Positions 18,728 through 28,759 of a DNA stretch of 64,000 bases are shown piece by piece. How positions within the stretch are numbered: position 1 is the first letter of the stretch; the number at the start of each line of letters is the position of its first letter. The notes under the pieces were generated by a model that saw only the letters and a program-made list of their open reading frames with translations, was not told where the DNA came from and did not search any database. Source of the stretch: Gimesia fumaroli (GTDB taxonomy: Bacteria; Planctomycetota; Planctomycetia; Planctomycetales; Planctomycetaceae); assembly GCF_007754425.1 (NCBI RefSeq), contig NZ_CP037452.1, forward strand, positions 2,703,164 through 2,767,163, in the 5' to 3' direction. The position numbers and the translations under genes were made by a program.

Positions 18728-20293
18728 ATGGAACAAACAATCACCCCACCTCTGGAATGGGTTCAAACCATCTGTGACCAGTTTACGGAGATCACCGGCT
18801 GGCCCTTACGGTTTACTCCCGCCAAGCCGGGAGAGCGGAAATCGCTGGAAGCCGAGCTGTGTCAGAGCGAGAAATACTGCTGGTATGAATCGATCGAAGA
18901 TGGTAATCGCTGCCTGGGTTATCTTTATCTGTCGCTTCCCGAAGAGACCGCCAATGATCACCTGTTTGTGACGGCGATCAAATTTGCGGAATTGGTGGGA
19001 AGTCTGGTTTCGCGCATCGAAACAATGAGTTCTTCATTAGAGACGAAGAATAAGGAAGTTTCCACGCTGGTCGATGTCGGACTGTCTGTGACGAAGCAGG
19101 AAGCACTGCAGGATTCGTTGCAGAAACTTCTGGAAGCCGCTTTGCAACTGACAGGCTTTCGCGCTGCGGGCTTCTTTCTGTTGAACTCTGAATCGAATCA
19201 ATTATCGCTACGAGTTCAATATTGTCTCACTGCATTTGAGATTCCCTTTCATCGTCGAAAACTATCAGAATCTCCCCCTGATCTGGAAGCATTTGCCAAA
19301 GAGGGGATGATCATCAATCGGCAGGACACGCCGGAGCTGGCGCACTGGTTACCGCAAGGTTGCCTGACGGGGATCTGTGTTTCGGTGCAGTCTGATTCGG
19401 GACCGTTTGGTACTCTCTGGGCATTCGATCGGCGTGCCCGCCATTTGAATGAGCGCGATATCCATGTATTGAAATCTATTGGGGCACAGGTCAGTACGAT
19501 TCTGGAACGGGCGGTCTTAATTAAAGAGAGCCAGAATCAGCTTCGTCTGAAAAAAGAACTCAAGGTGATCTCGGAATCGTTTCCTGCGGAATTCGCTGAG
19601 GAATCGACGCAGGATCGTGAATTTCAGATTGCCGTCCAGTCGATCAGTCATCATGAAGTCGGGGGCGATTTATGCGAATTTATTTCGCTGGGGCCCCATG
19701 TGACCTGTTTTGCACTGGGTGATGCATCGGGGGATAGTATTCCTGCTGCCGTCGTGATGGCTTCGGTTCGCGGTGCTTTACGCACCTTGACGGAAGGTCC
19801 GATTGAACAGGCGAAAGATACGCGGTTTGTGATTGGGCGGATCAATACTGCCTTGTATCATACATCACTGCCTCATCAATTCATGAGCATGATGTATGGG
19901 GTGATCGATACGCAGAACCGGACGTTTACCTATACCAACGCCGGACATCCCGCGCCCTTCTGGGTGCATAAGGGAAAGATCACGAGTTTGACTTCGCATG
20001 GAATGCTATTGGGAGTCACTGAATCAAACGAGTATGATTATTCCGTGATTCCGATCTGCACGAATGACATTGTCGTTGGTTTCAGTGATGGCATCAGCGA
20101 AGCCATGAGCAGCGAACGCAAAATGTTTCGTTCAGACGGGATTATGAACGTCCTGAAAAATCATACCGAAGATACGGCAGAAGAAGTGATGCTGGGCATT
20201 TGGACTAAATTGCAAAAGCACCTGGAAGGTGGAAACGACGGGGATGACCGGACATTGATGGTCCTGAAATTCGCGCGGTGTACCGAGCAGTAA
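18728..20293 (+). CDS. GAF domain PP2C/SpoIIE-type serine phosphatase
   Basis: Likely a signalling phosphatase of the RsbU/SpoIIE class, which typically acts on anti-sigma-factor antagonists. Residues about 130-275 form a GAF sensor domain. A short coiled segment leads to the phosphatase domain (about 300-515), with GGDLCEFISLG, the metal-binding FALGDASGDSIPAAVVM, TYTNAGHPAPFW and VVGFSDGISEA. All metal-ligand Asp appear to be kept. The ATG at 18728 follows AGGTGA at good spacing. No anti-sigma partner lies next to it, so its target is not evident. The gene is convergent with the GNAT-like gene, with a 26-nt gap. Confidence 0.9.
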   Translation: MEQTITPPLEWVQTICDQFTEITGWPLRFTPAKPGERKSLEAELCQSEKYCWYESIEDGNRCLGYLYLSLPEETANDHLFVTAIKFAELVGSLVSRIETMSSSLETKNKEVSTLVDVGLSVTKQEALQDSLQKLLEAALQLTGFRAAGFFLLNSESNQLSLRVQYCLTAFEIPFHRRKLSESPPDLEAFAKEGMIINRQDTPELAHWLPQGCLTGICVSVQSDSGPFGTLWAFDRRARHLNERDIHVLKSIGAQVSTILERAVLIKESQNQLRLKKELKVISESFPAEFAEESTQDREFQIAVQSISHHEVGGDLCEFISLGPHVTCFALGDASGDSIPAAVVMASVRGALRTLTEGPIEQAKDTRFVIGRINTALYHTSLPHQFMSMMYGVIDTQNRTFTYTNAGHPAPFWVHKGKITSLTSHGMLLGVTESNEYDYSVIPICTNDIVVGFSDGISEAMSSERKMFRSDGIMNVLKNHTEDTAEEVMLGIWTKLQKHLEGGNDGDDRTLMVLKFARCTEQ

Positions 20294-20319
20294 TCCAGAA
20301 GTCCGCAGTCGTCTTTCTG

Positions 20320-21588
20320 TTAACCAACCACTCGAAATCGGCGTTGATCATCATTGGTTTGGGGCTTCTGATGATTATCCCATTCTGCTGGTGCTTCCGC
20401 CGTGATTTCAATGCTGGTGTCTGAGTCAGGCGTCTGCGACAATTTCAGTTCCGGTTTGGCGGATGCGACCAGTTCTGTTCGACTGGGTTTAAGCGGCGGT
20501 TGTTGAATCCAGCGGTTGAGACGTAAGACCTGTGATCGGGGCGCTGCGATGGGGAAATGCGAGCAGCGGTAGCTTTTCTGATCCTGATTTTTCCAGCTGT
20601 TGGCAAACTGCGGGCTGAGCAATGACAGATTCAGCGATGGTTCGTCATCGAGAATGGATTGTTGAATCATACGGGTGATGAGTGTCGTGATCACTTCCGG
20701 GGATGCATTTTGCTGGCGGCCTATAGCGAGGTAATCGGTACCATGTGCATGCTGTAGTCCGTACGCACAGGCAACCAGTGCGTGGTTGATAAACAAGGCA
20801 TCAATTCGTGCGAGCCCCGCACGAACGGCAGGTCCGTGCAAATCGCGGAGAAAAGCTAGTTTCCTGCTACTTGAAAACGAACCGCCGGCAATGGTGCTTT
20901 GGTTTCCGAATGAAAATTCCATCTGTTCAAATTCGGTCCAGAGATCCCAGCGGGGATTCCAGCCGGGGGCGAGCGGATCTTCCAGTTGCGAGCGATAAAA
21001 GGCAACGTGTCCCGTTTTTGAGGTGGTCTGTTCTGCAGAAAAGATCTGTTGTTGTGTGTCTACAGAGCGACTGGAGAGATAGGATGTCCAGTCTGTGTCC
21101 TGGGTTTTCACAAGTGGCAGCTGTCGCCAGACGGACTGGCTTCCTTGAAAACCGACCGACTTGAAAGCGTTCGCAGTTCGTTTGCGATCCAGACCATCCT
21201 GGTCAATATATCGCAGGTCAATCAGATCCCAGTCACGTTTGGAGTTGCGAATATGTCTCATGGCAGTGACCATGGTGGCGGCCGGGTTCTGACCGATCTG
21301 GCTGAAGAATGCGCCCCAGCCATCAAGCGGATAGGTCAGGACGCGCATCGTCCCCATTTTGGTGGGAACCAGTTTCACAACAAGGGGCACAACGCCAATG
21401 ACTTTATTTCCCAATGTGATCATTAACGTGCGCAGTTTGAGTCCTGCGCCGAAATGTCCCCAGTACTGTTCCAGAAACTCAGGAGAATGCGCGAACGTGA
21501 TCCCTTTGGTTTTGCCGAGCAGTGAGCGCCATGCCAGCCGAAAATTGTCGATTCGATCGATGTCGTTGATTTCAGCAACTGTGATCAT
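20320..21588 (-). CDS. GNAT-family (FemAB/BioF2-like) acyltransferase
   Basis: Protein of 422 residues. The fold is suggested by the N-terminal MITVAEINDIDRIDNFRLAWRSLLGKT, then HSPEFLEQYWGHFG and GNKVIGVVPLVVK. The C-terminal half has FLRDLHGPAVRAGLARIDALFINHALVACAYGLQH. This is the pattern of the CelD/BcsL or Acetyltransf_6 group, which transfers acyl or aminoacyl groups, often for exopolysaccharide or cell-surface products. The last 70 residues are polar and probably disordered. The substrate is unknown. Confidence 0.75.
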   Translation of the reverse strand: MITVAEINDIDRIDNFRLAWRSLLGKTKGITFAHSPEFLEQYWGHFGAGLKLRTLMITLGNKVIGVVPLVVKLVPTKMGTMRVLTYPLDGWGAFFSQIGQNPAATMVTAMRHIRNSKRDWDLIDLRYIDQDGLDRKRTANAFKSVGFQGSQSVWRQLPLVKTQDTDWTSYLSSRSVDTQQQIFSAEQTTSKTGHVAFYRSQLEDPLAPGWNPRWDLWTEFEQMEFSFGNQSTIAGGSFSSSRKLAFLRDLHGPAVRAGLARIDALFINHALVACAYGLQHAHGTDYLAIGRQQNASPEVITTLITRMIQQSILDDEPSLNLSLLSPQFANSWKNQDQKSYRCSHFPIAAPRSQVLRLNRWIQQPPLKPSRTELVASAKPELKLSQTPDSDTSIEITAEAPAEWDNHQKPQTNDDQRRFRVVG

Positions 21589-21901
21589 GGTGCGCTCCGG
21601 GTTTGGCTGAGACGAGACGAGTGTTTACATCATTGGTAAAGTCACTTTAACTAGAATCGCAACAATCATGCCACAGTTTCGGTAGAGCTAGTTGCCTTGG
21701 TTGATTTCCGCAGAGAAACTGTCATCCACACAGAATGCACTGATAAAAGGTAAGGAATATGCGGGTTTTCATTGCGCAAACGTTATTCCATTATCAGACA
21801 GCCGAGAAAGCAAGCCGTCGACGCGCGAGATTGACGTTGTTTTTTCTCAACATGACACAAGCTTGTGTTGAGAAAAAACAACGGAATTAATAAACAGAGA
21901 A
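21589..21901. other. Intergenic region with long inverted repeat
   Basis: This stretch lies between two minus-strand genes. Besides the perfect inverted repeat listed separately, it contains a plus-strand 43-codon frame (21759-21890) with an upstream TAAGGA. That frame has no family signature and runs through the repeat, so I do not call it a gene. Confidence 0.4.
21835..21883. repeat. Perfect 18-bp inverted repeat, 13-nt loop
   Basis: The left arm 21835-21852 (cgttgttttttctcaaca) and right arm 21866-21883 are exact reverse complements. The loop contains half of a second palindrome, ACACAAGCTTGTGT. It lies 19 nt beyond the stop of the minus-strand HEAT gene and probably ends or stabilises its mRNA. 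Unlike a standard intrinsic terminator, the T tract is in the 5' arm and the A tract in the 3' arm on both strands. Confidence 0.7.
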
Positions 21902-23980
21902 TCAGCTTCCCAACTTTTTCAGTGCTGCCTCAGCCGCTTTTTTGACGCGTGGGTCTTTATCTTTGGTCGCAGTTTTCAGTGCCTGTTTGATTTCAGGAGT
22001 ATTGATACCAAAATCTCCCAGGCTGATTGCTGCTTCGAAACGGGCATCAGGATTAGGATGTTTGGTTACAAGCTCTGTTAATCCAGGAGCTGCTGCTTTT
22101 GCTCGTTGAGGGCTTGGATCAATTTTGGAGAGTGCCCAAAGAGTGATCGTGTTTTCATCATCACTATTTTTAGTGAGCTCTTTTTCCAGAAGGGGAACTG
22201 CTGATTCAGCTGCTTTCCCAAATCGGGCTAATGCATAAGTAGAAACTACGCGTAACATCTGGTCATCGGAACTCACGTAGGGAGTGATCAATGGGATGGC
22301 AGAAGCGGCCTGTGGCCCAATTTCAGCCAGAGCCGTAATTAGCTCAAAGACGACGGCTTGATTCTGTTCCGTCTTGAGGGCATTCGTTAAATTGGAAGTT
22401 GCTGATTCTGCCAGAGGGCCTGAAAGCGAGATTGCATTGGCTGCTTCTCTACGTAGCAGAGGGTTTTCATCGGCAAGAACCTTAATCAATCCTGGCAAGG
22501 CGGATTTGACGGTAGCGGGATCAGTAGGGTTCGCTCTCAAGAGTGCCCAGGCACAAACCAGGCGAAACCGTTCATCTTCGTTTGTAGATTCAGCATACTT
22601 TTTAATGATCGGCAATACTTTTTTACTGCCGATTTTTGAGAGTGCATAGACGGCAGTATTTCTGGTCTTGCCTTTCGAATCTTCCAAGATTTTCAGAAGT
22701 TCCGGCTCGACGGAGATTGCCGCTGGTCCCATCTCTCCCAGGCTGATAATCGCGGTTTCGCGAATGTCAGCATCAGGAGAATCTGTAAGCTTTAACAGTT
22801 CCGGAATCGCTGCTTTGGAGGCAGCTCCAATCTCACCCAAGACATGAATTGCCAGTAATTTCAAAGGAGAGTCTTTGGCTAACATTTCATTTAAGGCGGG
22901 GACCGATGCTTCGCCAATGGATGCCAGCGCGGAAGCGCCGGTGAGTGTTAATGCAGTTGGTCCTGCCTGCATGGCAGATGAGATTTGTGGGACAGCAGCT
23001 GAGGCATCTGGTCCAATTTCTCCCAAGGCAGTTGTCGCGTCGAGTTTGACATTCAAATCTGAATCGGAGAGTAGTTTGATTAAGTCTGGCACTGCCGATT
23101 TTGCGTCTGCTCCAAAATCCCCAATGGCAATCGCAGCCTGTGCACGTACAATGGGAGAGGAACTAGTCAGTAATTTGGTTAAGGCAGGGACTACTTCCTC
23201 TGGCTTGGCATTGATCGATCCCAATGCATGAGCCGCGCGCCAGACGAGAGCCTGATCTTTCGAGTTCAGTAACTTCAGTAACGTGGGGACCGCTGTTTCG
23301 CCTCGCGATCCCATTTGCGCTAAAACGTCGCAGATCTTTTCACATTCAGAGTGTTGGTCTGCAGCGTGTTCTTTCTGCAATTTTTCCAGCAATGGTTTTA
23401 CTGCCGGTTCTCCGATTTCAGAAAGGGCGACGGCTGCGTCTGACCGGACTTCATTAATCGAAATATTCAGACTGCTGAGTAGTGCCTTGATTACCTGACT
23501 CTGATTATCCTTGTTTTCAGGATCGACAGACCAAAGCGCCCAGGCCGCCGCAACTTTGATGTAGGAATTGTTGCTGTCTAATAGTGGCACGATATTTTTT
23601 GCTGCAGGTTTTGATGCAGGCCCAATGAGTCTTAAGGCTTTCAATGCATTAAACTTGAGTATGACGGAGTGACCTCGCAGGAGCTTTGTCAGTTCAGGAA
23701 TAGCTGGGGCAGCAGCCGGGCCAATATTGCCCAGAGCGATAATGGCTTCACTTCGCGACGAGACTGAACCTTCTTTGACCACACGAATCAGAGCAGGGAT
23801 TGCAGGTTTGGAAACTGGACCAAGTGTACCGAGTTGATGCGCTGCTAATGCCTGCTTCACTTCATTCTCACTATCTAACTCAATAATCAGCGAATTGATG
23901 TCAGGGGTTTGTGCAGAGACGAAATCGGGAGTGAGTAGATAAATTCCTAAAAGAAGTCCTGCTGTTAATAGCTGACGCAT
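21902..23980 (-). CDS. Secreted HEAT-repeat protein
   Basis: Protein of 692 residues with a signal peptide (MRQLLTAGLLLGIYLLTPDFVSA) followed by a superhelix of about 15-17 HEAT/PBS-lyase-type repeats of roughly 37 residues. The repeated unit is a variant of AVPALIKLL...D..VR..AA.ALG.IGP.A, seen from residue 30 to the end. Such proteins act as scaffolds for protein-protein contacts; large exported HEAT proteins are frequent in planctomycetes. No catalytic domain is visible. It is a single-gene unit with a long inverted repeat downstream. Confidence 0.88.
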   Translation of the reverse strand: MRQLLTAGLLLGIYLLTPDFVSAQTPDINSLIIELDSENEVKQALAAHQLGTLGPVSKPAIPALIRVVKEGSVSSRSEAIIALGNIGPAAAPAIPELTKLLRGHSVILKFNALKALRLIGPASKPAAKNIVPLLDSNNSYIKVAAAWALWSVDPENKDNQSQVIKALLSSLNISINEVRSDAAVALSEIGEPAVKPLLEKLQKEHAADQHSECEKICDVLAQMGSRGETAVPTLLKLLNSKDQALVWRAAHALGSINAKPEEVVPALTKLLTSSSPIVRAQAAIAIGDFGADAKSAVPDLIKLLSDSDLNVKLDATTALGEIGPDASAAVPQISSAMQAGPTALTLTGASALASIGEASVPALNEMLAKDSPLKLLAIHVLGEIGAASKAAIPELLKLTDSPDADIRETAIISLGEMGPAAISVEPELLKILEDSKGKTRNTAVYALSKIGSKKVLPIIKKYAESTNEDERFRLVCAWALLRANPTDPATVKSALPGLIKVLADENPLLRREAANAISLSGPLAESATSNLTNALKTEQNQAVVFELITALAEIGPQAASAIPLITPYVSSDDQMLRVVSTYALARFGKAAESAVPLLEKELTKNSDDENTITLWALSKIDPSPQRAKAAAPGLTELVTKHPNPDARFEAAISLGDFGINTPEIKQALKTATKDKDPRVKKAAEAALKKLGS

Positions 23981-24236
23981 GAGTTTAGTTCCTGCTAATC
24001 ATCGTTGCGAATACCAGCTTTTTCGAAAGGAAAAGAATTCAGATAACCTTCACAAGAAAGACTGGCGTAATTGAAAGGAGAACATTAGACTATATTATTA
24101 TAGATATCATGATCTGAGTTCAAAAATCAAGTAATTCTGCTCAGATTCATCAGGAAAACATATAAGCCTTCCTGACAAGAATAGAAAAATTCATGTCGAG
24201 GGTGGTTTCTTGTCAATTTATGCTCAGAGGTGCGAG

Positions 24237-25025
24237 ATGAGAACAGTGATACGCAAATTGACCTTTTTTGGAATGTGTTTGATCATGCTGTTTTCAGCAG
24301 GGCATACGGCAAGCGCTGCTGGCCCATTTTTCCCCCGACAGACTGTTTATAATTTTGGCGGAGGACTCAGCCCCGCTGTCTATTATGGAAATCGCTGGGG
24401 CTACGGCGGTGGTTATTATGGAGGGGGTTATTACGGTGGGAATTGGGGAGATACTCGCTCTGCTCTGATTCGCGCACAAGGACAAGCCGCAGAGTCTCGA
24501 GCAAAAGCGATGGTTAACTACCAGGAAGCCAACAGCAAGTATATTGAAAATCAAAAGAAACTGGCTGAGACTTATGTCGCACGACAAAAGGCACAGCGGG
24601 AGTCGATGCATGAGCAGGCGGCGATCAAAGAAATGCAAGCGCAGCAGCGGCAAGCAGCCATGGAGAAACAGGCTGAGAAAAATCGCAAAATGCGCGAGTC
24701 AGGTTTGAGCCCTTATCTGAATGCATCAGCATCACAAGATAAAGAAACATTGAGTTCCAGCCAGTTGAACCCAGCGACAGGTGAGATTTCCTGGCCTGAA
24801 TCTCTGATGGGTGATGAATACAAAGCATCGCGCGAAAAAATGCAGGAGTTATTTTCTTTGAAAAATTCAACAGGCGTCACTTCCAGCCTCTCTTCAGAGA
24901 TTGAAAGTGAAGCTATTGTCATGAAGAATATTCTCCGCGGTCAAATCCGGAATATGCTTCCCAATGATTATCTGTCTGCACGAGGATTTATTGAAGGTCT
25001 GGCCAACATGGGCAAGACTGCATAA
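24237..25025 (+). CDS. Secreted Gly/Tyr-rich coiled-coil protein
   Basis: I start it at ATG 24237, preceded by AGAGG at good distance; an upstream TTG frame start lacks support. Residues 1-28 form a signal peptide ending in ASAAG. A short Gly/Tyr-rich segment follows (YGGGYYGGGYYGG, about residues 55-75). Next is an Ala/Gln/Lys-rich helical region likely to form a coiled coil (about 85-165). The C-terminus has a conserved-looking domain (ILRGQIRNMLPNDYLSARGFIEGL). I do not recognise a named family; similar small secreted proteins occur in planctomycetes. Function unknown. Confidence 0.7.
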   Translation: MRTVIRKLTFFGMCLIMLFSAGHTASAAGPFFPRQTVYNFGGGLSPAVYYGNRWGYGGGYYGGGYYGGNWGDTRSALIRAQGQAAESRAKAMVNYQEANSKYIENQKKLAETYVARQKAQRESMHEQAAIKEMQAQQRQAAMEKQAEKNRKMRESGLSPYLNASASQDKETLSSSQLNPATGEISWPESLMGDEYKASREKMQELFSLKNSTGVTSSLSSEIESEAIVMKNILRGQIRNMLPNDYLSARGFIEGLANMGKTA

Positions 25026-25052
25026 CGCAGGCTGATAAAGAAACAGTTCCGA

Positions 25053-25874
25053 ATGGCTCTCACGTTTACACTCCAGCAAGCGCTCACAGTTCCTCTTGAA
25101 GTGAGTTCAGTGAATCATCCCTCTGTGAGTGGGCAATCGGTCGATCAGATTCGCAGTCTGCCTGTGTTACAGGGGAATCGTCAGATGACAGTTGGCGATT
25201 TTTTTGACGTGCAACAAACTTCGAGCGACGAAGATTTAATGGTCTGGTCCGGAGATTGTTCGCGCGTGAAATATATTGGTTCCGGTCTGGACAAAGGACG
25301 GATTCGCGTGGAAGGCAACGCAGGAATGCACCTGGGCGCCGAAATGACGGGCGGCGAAATTCTGGTGGAAGGTGATGCCGCGGACTCGATTGCGACCGAA
25401 ATGAAGGGGGGCACAGTCTGCATCAAAGGCAACGCCGGCGATCTGGTGGGTGCTGCCTATCCCGGAAGTAAACGAGGTATGAACGGCGGGACGATTCTGG
25501 TTCATGGTAATATTGGCAATGAAGCAGGCCACCGCATGCGCCGGGGCACGATTGTGGTCGGAGGCACTTCTGGGGAAGCGACAGGTTTTGACATGATTGC
25601 CGGTTCAATTTTCTCATTCGGGAAAATGGGCAGACGATTAGGAGCTGGGATGCGCCGCGGTACTATTGGTCTATTTGGTGAGTCTGATGAGCCGGAACTG
25701 CTGCCGACGTTTCAATATTCGTGTGTGTATCGACCGACGTGGCTTTCTTTTTTTCTGAGAGAGTTGAGAGCCACTGGGTTTCCGGTTTCCGATGATTGTT
25801 TTGAGAGCGAATACCGTCGATACTGTGGAGATTTTCTGGCTCTTGGCAAGGGGGAGATTCTGGTTCGCCAGTGA
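25053..25874 (+). CDS. fhcC: Formylmethanofuran dehydrogenase subunit C (FhcC-like)
   Basis: The GXGXG beta-helix protein homologous to subunit C of formylmethanofuran dehydrogenase and formyltransferase/hydrolase complexes, part of tetrahydromethanopterin-linked C1 oxidation. The repeats are obvious between residues 80 and 210 (IRVEGNAGMHLGAEMTGGEI, LVEGDAADSIATEMKGGTV, CIKGNAGDLVGAAYPGSK, LVHGNIGNEAGHRMRRGTI). The length of 273 residues fits. The catalytic FhcA, FhcB and FhcD partners are not in the window, in line with the scattered C1 genes of planctomycetes. It is followed closely by oleC and may be co-transcribed with it. Confidence 0.88.
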   Translation: MALTFTLQQALTVPLEVSSVNHPSVSGQSVDQIRSLPVLQGNRQMTVGDFFDVQQTSSDEDLMVWSGDCSRVKYIGSGLDKGRIRVEGNAGMHLGAEMTGGEILVEGDAADSIATEMKGGTVCIKGNAGDLVGAAYPGSKRGMNGGTILVHGNIGNEAGHRMRRGTIVVGGTSGEATGFDMIAGSIFSFGKMGRRLGAGMRRGTIGLFGESDEPELLPTFQYSCVYRPTWLSFFLRELRATGFPVSDDCFESEYRRYCGDFLALGKGEILVRQ

Positions 25875-25913
25875 TGAGTGCCGCTCCTTTTGACACACGC
25901 GTTCCTTTTGCTC

Positions 25914-27575
25914 ATGTCTACACAACGTAATATTGCCGACCGGCTCCATCAGTCAGCTCAAGCCTGGCCTCATCAAAAAGCAGTTGTCTTTCCGGCAGGA
26001 AAAGATAAACAGGGGCGTTATGCTTACAGTAGTATGACGTTTCAACAGCTTGATCAGGAGAGTGATCGGCTGGCCCGCGGCTTGATTCAGCTTGGTGTGC
26101 AACCTGGAACGCGGATGGCATTAATGGTGCGTCCCAGCCTGGAATTCATCGCACTTACCTTTGCGTTGTTCAAATCGGGTGCTGTGATTATTCTGATCGA
26201 TCCCGGCATGGGCGGAAAAAATATCATTCGCTGTTTATCGGAAGTCGAACCCGAGGGGTTCGTGGCGATTCCACTGGCGCAGCTGATTCGCAAACTGAAA
26301 CGACGCTCGTTTCCCAAAGCCCGTTTGAATGTGACTATGGGCAAACCGGTTTTGACATCGGGGATTGACTATCAATGGTTACTCGGCGGAAACTGGGAAC
26401 CGTTTGAGATGGTTCAGCGGACGATGACCGACCCGGCTGCAATTATCTTTACCAGTGGGAGTACCGGCCCGCCTAAAGGGGTGGCGTACGAACATGGAAT
26501 GTTCTGGTCGCAGGTCGATCTGTTACGCGATTATTATCAGATTCAGCCAGGCGAAGTCGATCTGCCGGGTTTTCCTCTGTTTGCTTTGTTCAATTCCGCG
26601 ATGGGTGTCACGACGGTTGTTCCCGATATGAATCCGACGAAGCCAGCACAGGTACACCCGGAGAAAATCATTCAGCAGATTAACGATCAGGGGGTGACGC
26701 AGGCCTTTGGTTCACCGGCCATGTGGAACCGGATCGGCCGTTATTGTGAACGGCATCAGATACAACTGCCTTCGTTAAAGCGGGTCCTGTCTGCGGGAGC
26801 GCCAGTTCCCGTGCATGTGATCAAACGCATGCGGAAAACGTTTGTGAATCCGGAAACGGATATCAATACACCTTATGGCGCCACCGAATCGTTGCCGGTC
26901 GCTTCGATTTGCGGAAGTGAGGTATTGGAGGAGACTTCAGCTCAGACCGCCTCCGGTGCCGGGACCTGTGTGGGAACTCCCTTTCCGGGAGTACAGGTGA
27001 AAATTATTGAAATTCACAACGAGCCGATTGCGTGCATCGAACAGGCCAACGAACTTTCCCCAGGGAATATCGGAGAAATCATCGTACAGGGGCCGATGGC
27101 GACGCGCGAATATTTTCAACGACCTGAGGCAACTCAACTGGCGAAAATACCTGATGGCGAGCGATTCTGGCATCGGATGGGAGATGTCGGTTATCGTGAT
27201 GCGGCCGGCAAGCTCTGGTTCTGTGGTCGCAAAGCACATATGGTCCATACTGCAAGCGGGCCGATGTTTACGATTTGCTGTGAAGCGATTTTTAATCAGC
27301 ATCCGCACATCTATCGCAGTGCCCTGGTGGGAGTCGGCGCAGCAGGGGCACAGAAGCCGGTGATCATAGTGGAGCCAGAGCAGGGGGACTTTCCTGAAAG
27401 CCAGTCCGCCCGCGATCAGCTGACACAGGAACTATTGGCGTTAGGGCAGGCCAATCCCTTGACCGAGTCGATTGAAACAATTTTATTTCATCATTCGTTG
27501 CCTGTAGATATTCGGCATAATGTAAAAATCTTCCGTGAAAAACTGGCACCCTGGGCAGAGAAACAGATCCGATGA
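25914..27575 (+). CDS. oleC: OleC-type AMP-dependent acyl synthetase (beta-lactone synthetase family)
   Basis: An ANL-superfamily adenylating enzyme of 553 residues from ATG 25914. The motifs are the P-loop [19 protein letters not shown], the acid core [16 protein letters not shown] and the C-terminal domain entry [22 protein letters not shown]. The pattern, and above all the four-base overlap with a downstream OleD-like reductase, points to OleC, which turns 2-alkyl-3-hydroxy acids into beta-lactones in long-chain olefin synthesis. A generic long-chain acyl-CoA ligase is the alternative. Start choice is uncertain: an alternative GTG at 25878 adds 12 residues, and neither has a clear ribosome site. 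Confidence 0.82.
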   Translation: MSTQRNIADRLHQSAQAWPHQKAVVFPAGKDKQGRYAYSSMTFQQLDQESDRLARGLIQLGVQPGTRMALMVRPSLEFIALTFALFKSGAVIILIDPGMGGKNIIRCLSEVEPEGFVAIPLAQLIRKLKRRSFPKARLNVTMGKPVLTSGIDYQWLLGGNWEPFEMVQRTMTDPAAIIFTSGSTGPPKGVAYEHGMFWSQVDLLRDYYQIQPGEVDLPGFPLFALFNSAMGVTTVVPDMNPTKPAQVHPEKIIQQINDQGVTQAFGSPAMWNRIGRYCERHQIQLPSLKRVLSAGAPVPVHVIKRMRKTFVNPETDINTPYGATESLPVASICGSEVLEETSAQTASGAGTCVGTPFPGVQVKIIEIHNEPIACIEQANELSPGNIGEIIVQGPMATREYFQRPEATQLAKIPDGERFWHRMGDVGYRDAAGKLWFCGRKAHMVHTASGPMFTICCEAIFNQHPHIYRSALVGVGAAGAQKPVIIVEPEQGDFPESQSARDQLTQELLALGQANPLTESIETILFHHSLPVDIRHNVKIFREKLAPWAEKQIR

Positions 27576-28573
27576 ACGTACTCGTTACCGGGGGAGGCGG
27601 CTTCCTTGGTCTGTATATTGTGGAGCAACTGGTCGATGCAGGGGAGACGGTCCGCGTCTTCTGCCGTGGTGAGTATCCGCGTCTTCAAGAACTAAACGTG
27701 GAAACGGTCCAGGGAGATATTCGTGATGCGGAAGCTGTCTTGCGGGCCTGTGAAGGAATCGAGACGGTTTATCATACGGCAGCGGTCTCCGGTATCTGGG
27801 GAGCGTGGGATTATTTCTACAGCATCAATACGCAGGGAACACTGAATGTTCTCGAAGCCTGTCAAAAGCAGGGCGTGACTCGCTTGGTTTACACGAGCTC
27901 TCCCAGTGTGGTTTATGACGGAGCCGCGCATGAGAACGCGACGGAAAAATTGCCGTACAGCGAGCATTATCTCTGTCATTATCCGCATACTAAAATGCTT
28001 GCGGAAAAAGCAGTTTTGGCTGCCAACGGAGAACAGGGTCTGGCGACGGTGGCGCTTCGACCGCATTTAATCTGGGGGCCTCGCGATAATCATTTGATTC
28101 CCCGATTAATTCAACGCGCCAAATCCGGTCGCTTGCGACAGGTGGGAGACGGGACCAATCTGATTTCGATGAGCTACGTAGAGAACGCCGCCGCTGCGCA
28201 CTTACAGGCGGCGGCCCGGTTGTTTGCTGATTCTCCTGTGGGTGGGCAGGCTTATTTTATCAATGAGCCGGAACCGGTTTTAATCTGGGAGTGGATTAAT
28301 CAGCTGTTGAGTCTGGCAGGATTGCCGCCGGTACAAAAAAAGATTTCCGTGAAAGCGGCCCAGCGGATTGGTGGCGTTCTGGAATTTGTGTACCGTATGC
28401 TGCATCTGCCTGGTGAACCGCCGATGACGCGATTTCTGGCATCACAATTGAGCAGTTCGCATTATTACGATATCAGTCGCGCCCGGCATGATTTTGGTTA
28501 TCAGCCCATTGTCGATTTTGAAGAAGCGATGCGGCGCATGGAGCCGGAATTGAAGCGTCTCGCTGCACAATAG
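27572..28573 (+). CDS. oleD: OleD-type NAD(P)-dependent 2-alkyl-3-oxoacid reductase
   Basis: An extended short-chain dehydrogenase of 333 residues. The N-terminal dinucleotide site is [20 protein letters not shown], then DIRDAEAV and [12 protein letters not shown]. The catalytic Ser/Tyr/Lys set is visible as [12 protein letters not shown] and [13 protein letters not shown]. Its ATG overlaps the oleC stop (ATGA), so the two are translationally coupled. In the Ole pathway OleD reduces the 2-alkyl-3-ketoacid made by OleA before OleC acts. OleA and OleB are not beside it. A sterol- or nucleotide-sugar-type epimerase is the less likely alternative. Confidence 0.82.
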   Translation: MNVLVTGGGGFLGLYIVEQLVDAGETVRVFCRGEYPRLQELNVETVQGDIRDAEAVLRACEGIETVYHTAAVSGIWGAWDYFYSINTQGTLNVLEACQKQGVTRLVYTSSPSVVYDGAAHENATEKLPYSEHYLCHYPHTKMLAEKAVLAANGEQGLATVALRPHLIWGPRDNHLIPRLIQRAKSGRLRQVGDGTNLISMSYVENAAAAHLQAAARLFADSPVGGQAYFINEPEPVLIWEWINQLLSLAGLPPVQKKISVKAAQRIGGVLEFVYRMLHLPGEPPMTRFLASQLSSSHYYDISRARHDFGYQPIVDFEEAMRRMEPELKRLAAQ

Positions 28574-28759
28574 TTCTGGAAGATTTCCCTCACAAATGCT
28601 TTCAAGAAATTGGACACAAAGGTGGGAATCTCTCTTGGTGAAAATGCTGATAGAGATTAAACTTGCGGCGAATTGCACCGATCAGTGGCTTTTCTGAATC
28701 CAGCGCGCTCAGGGTGCGGAAGGTCTCATTAATTTCAATAACGTGAATGGAGTGGCAAA

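Noticed and set aside
21759-21890. 43-codon plus-strand frame with TAAGGA upstream
   Set aside because: Runs through the perfect inverted repeat, no family likeness; left as uncertain.
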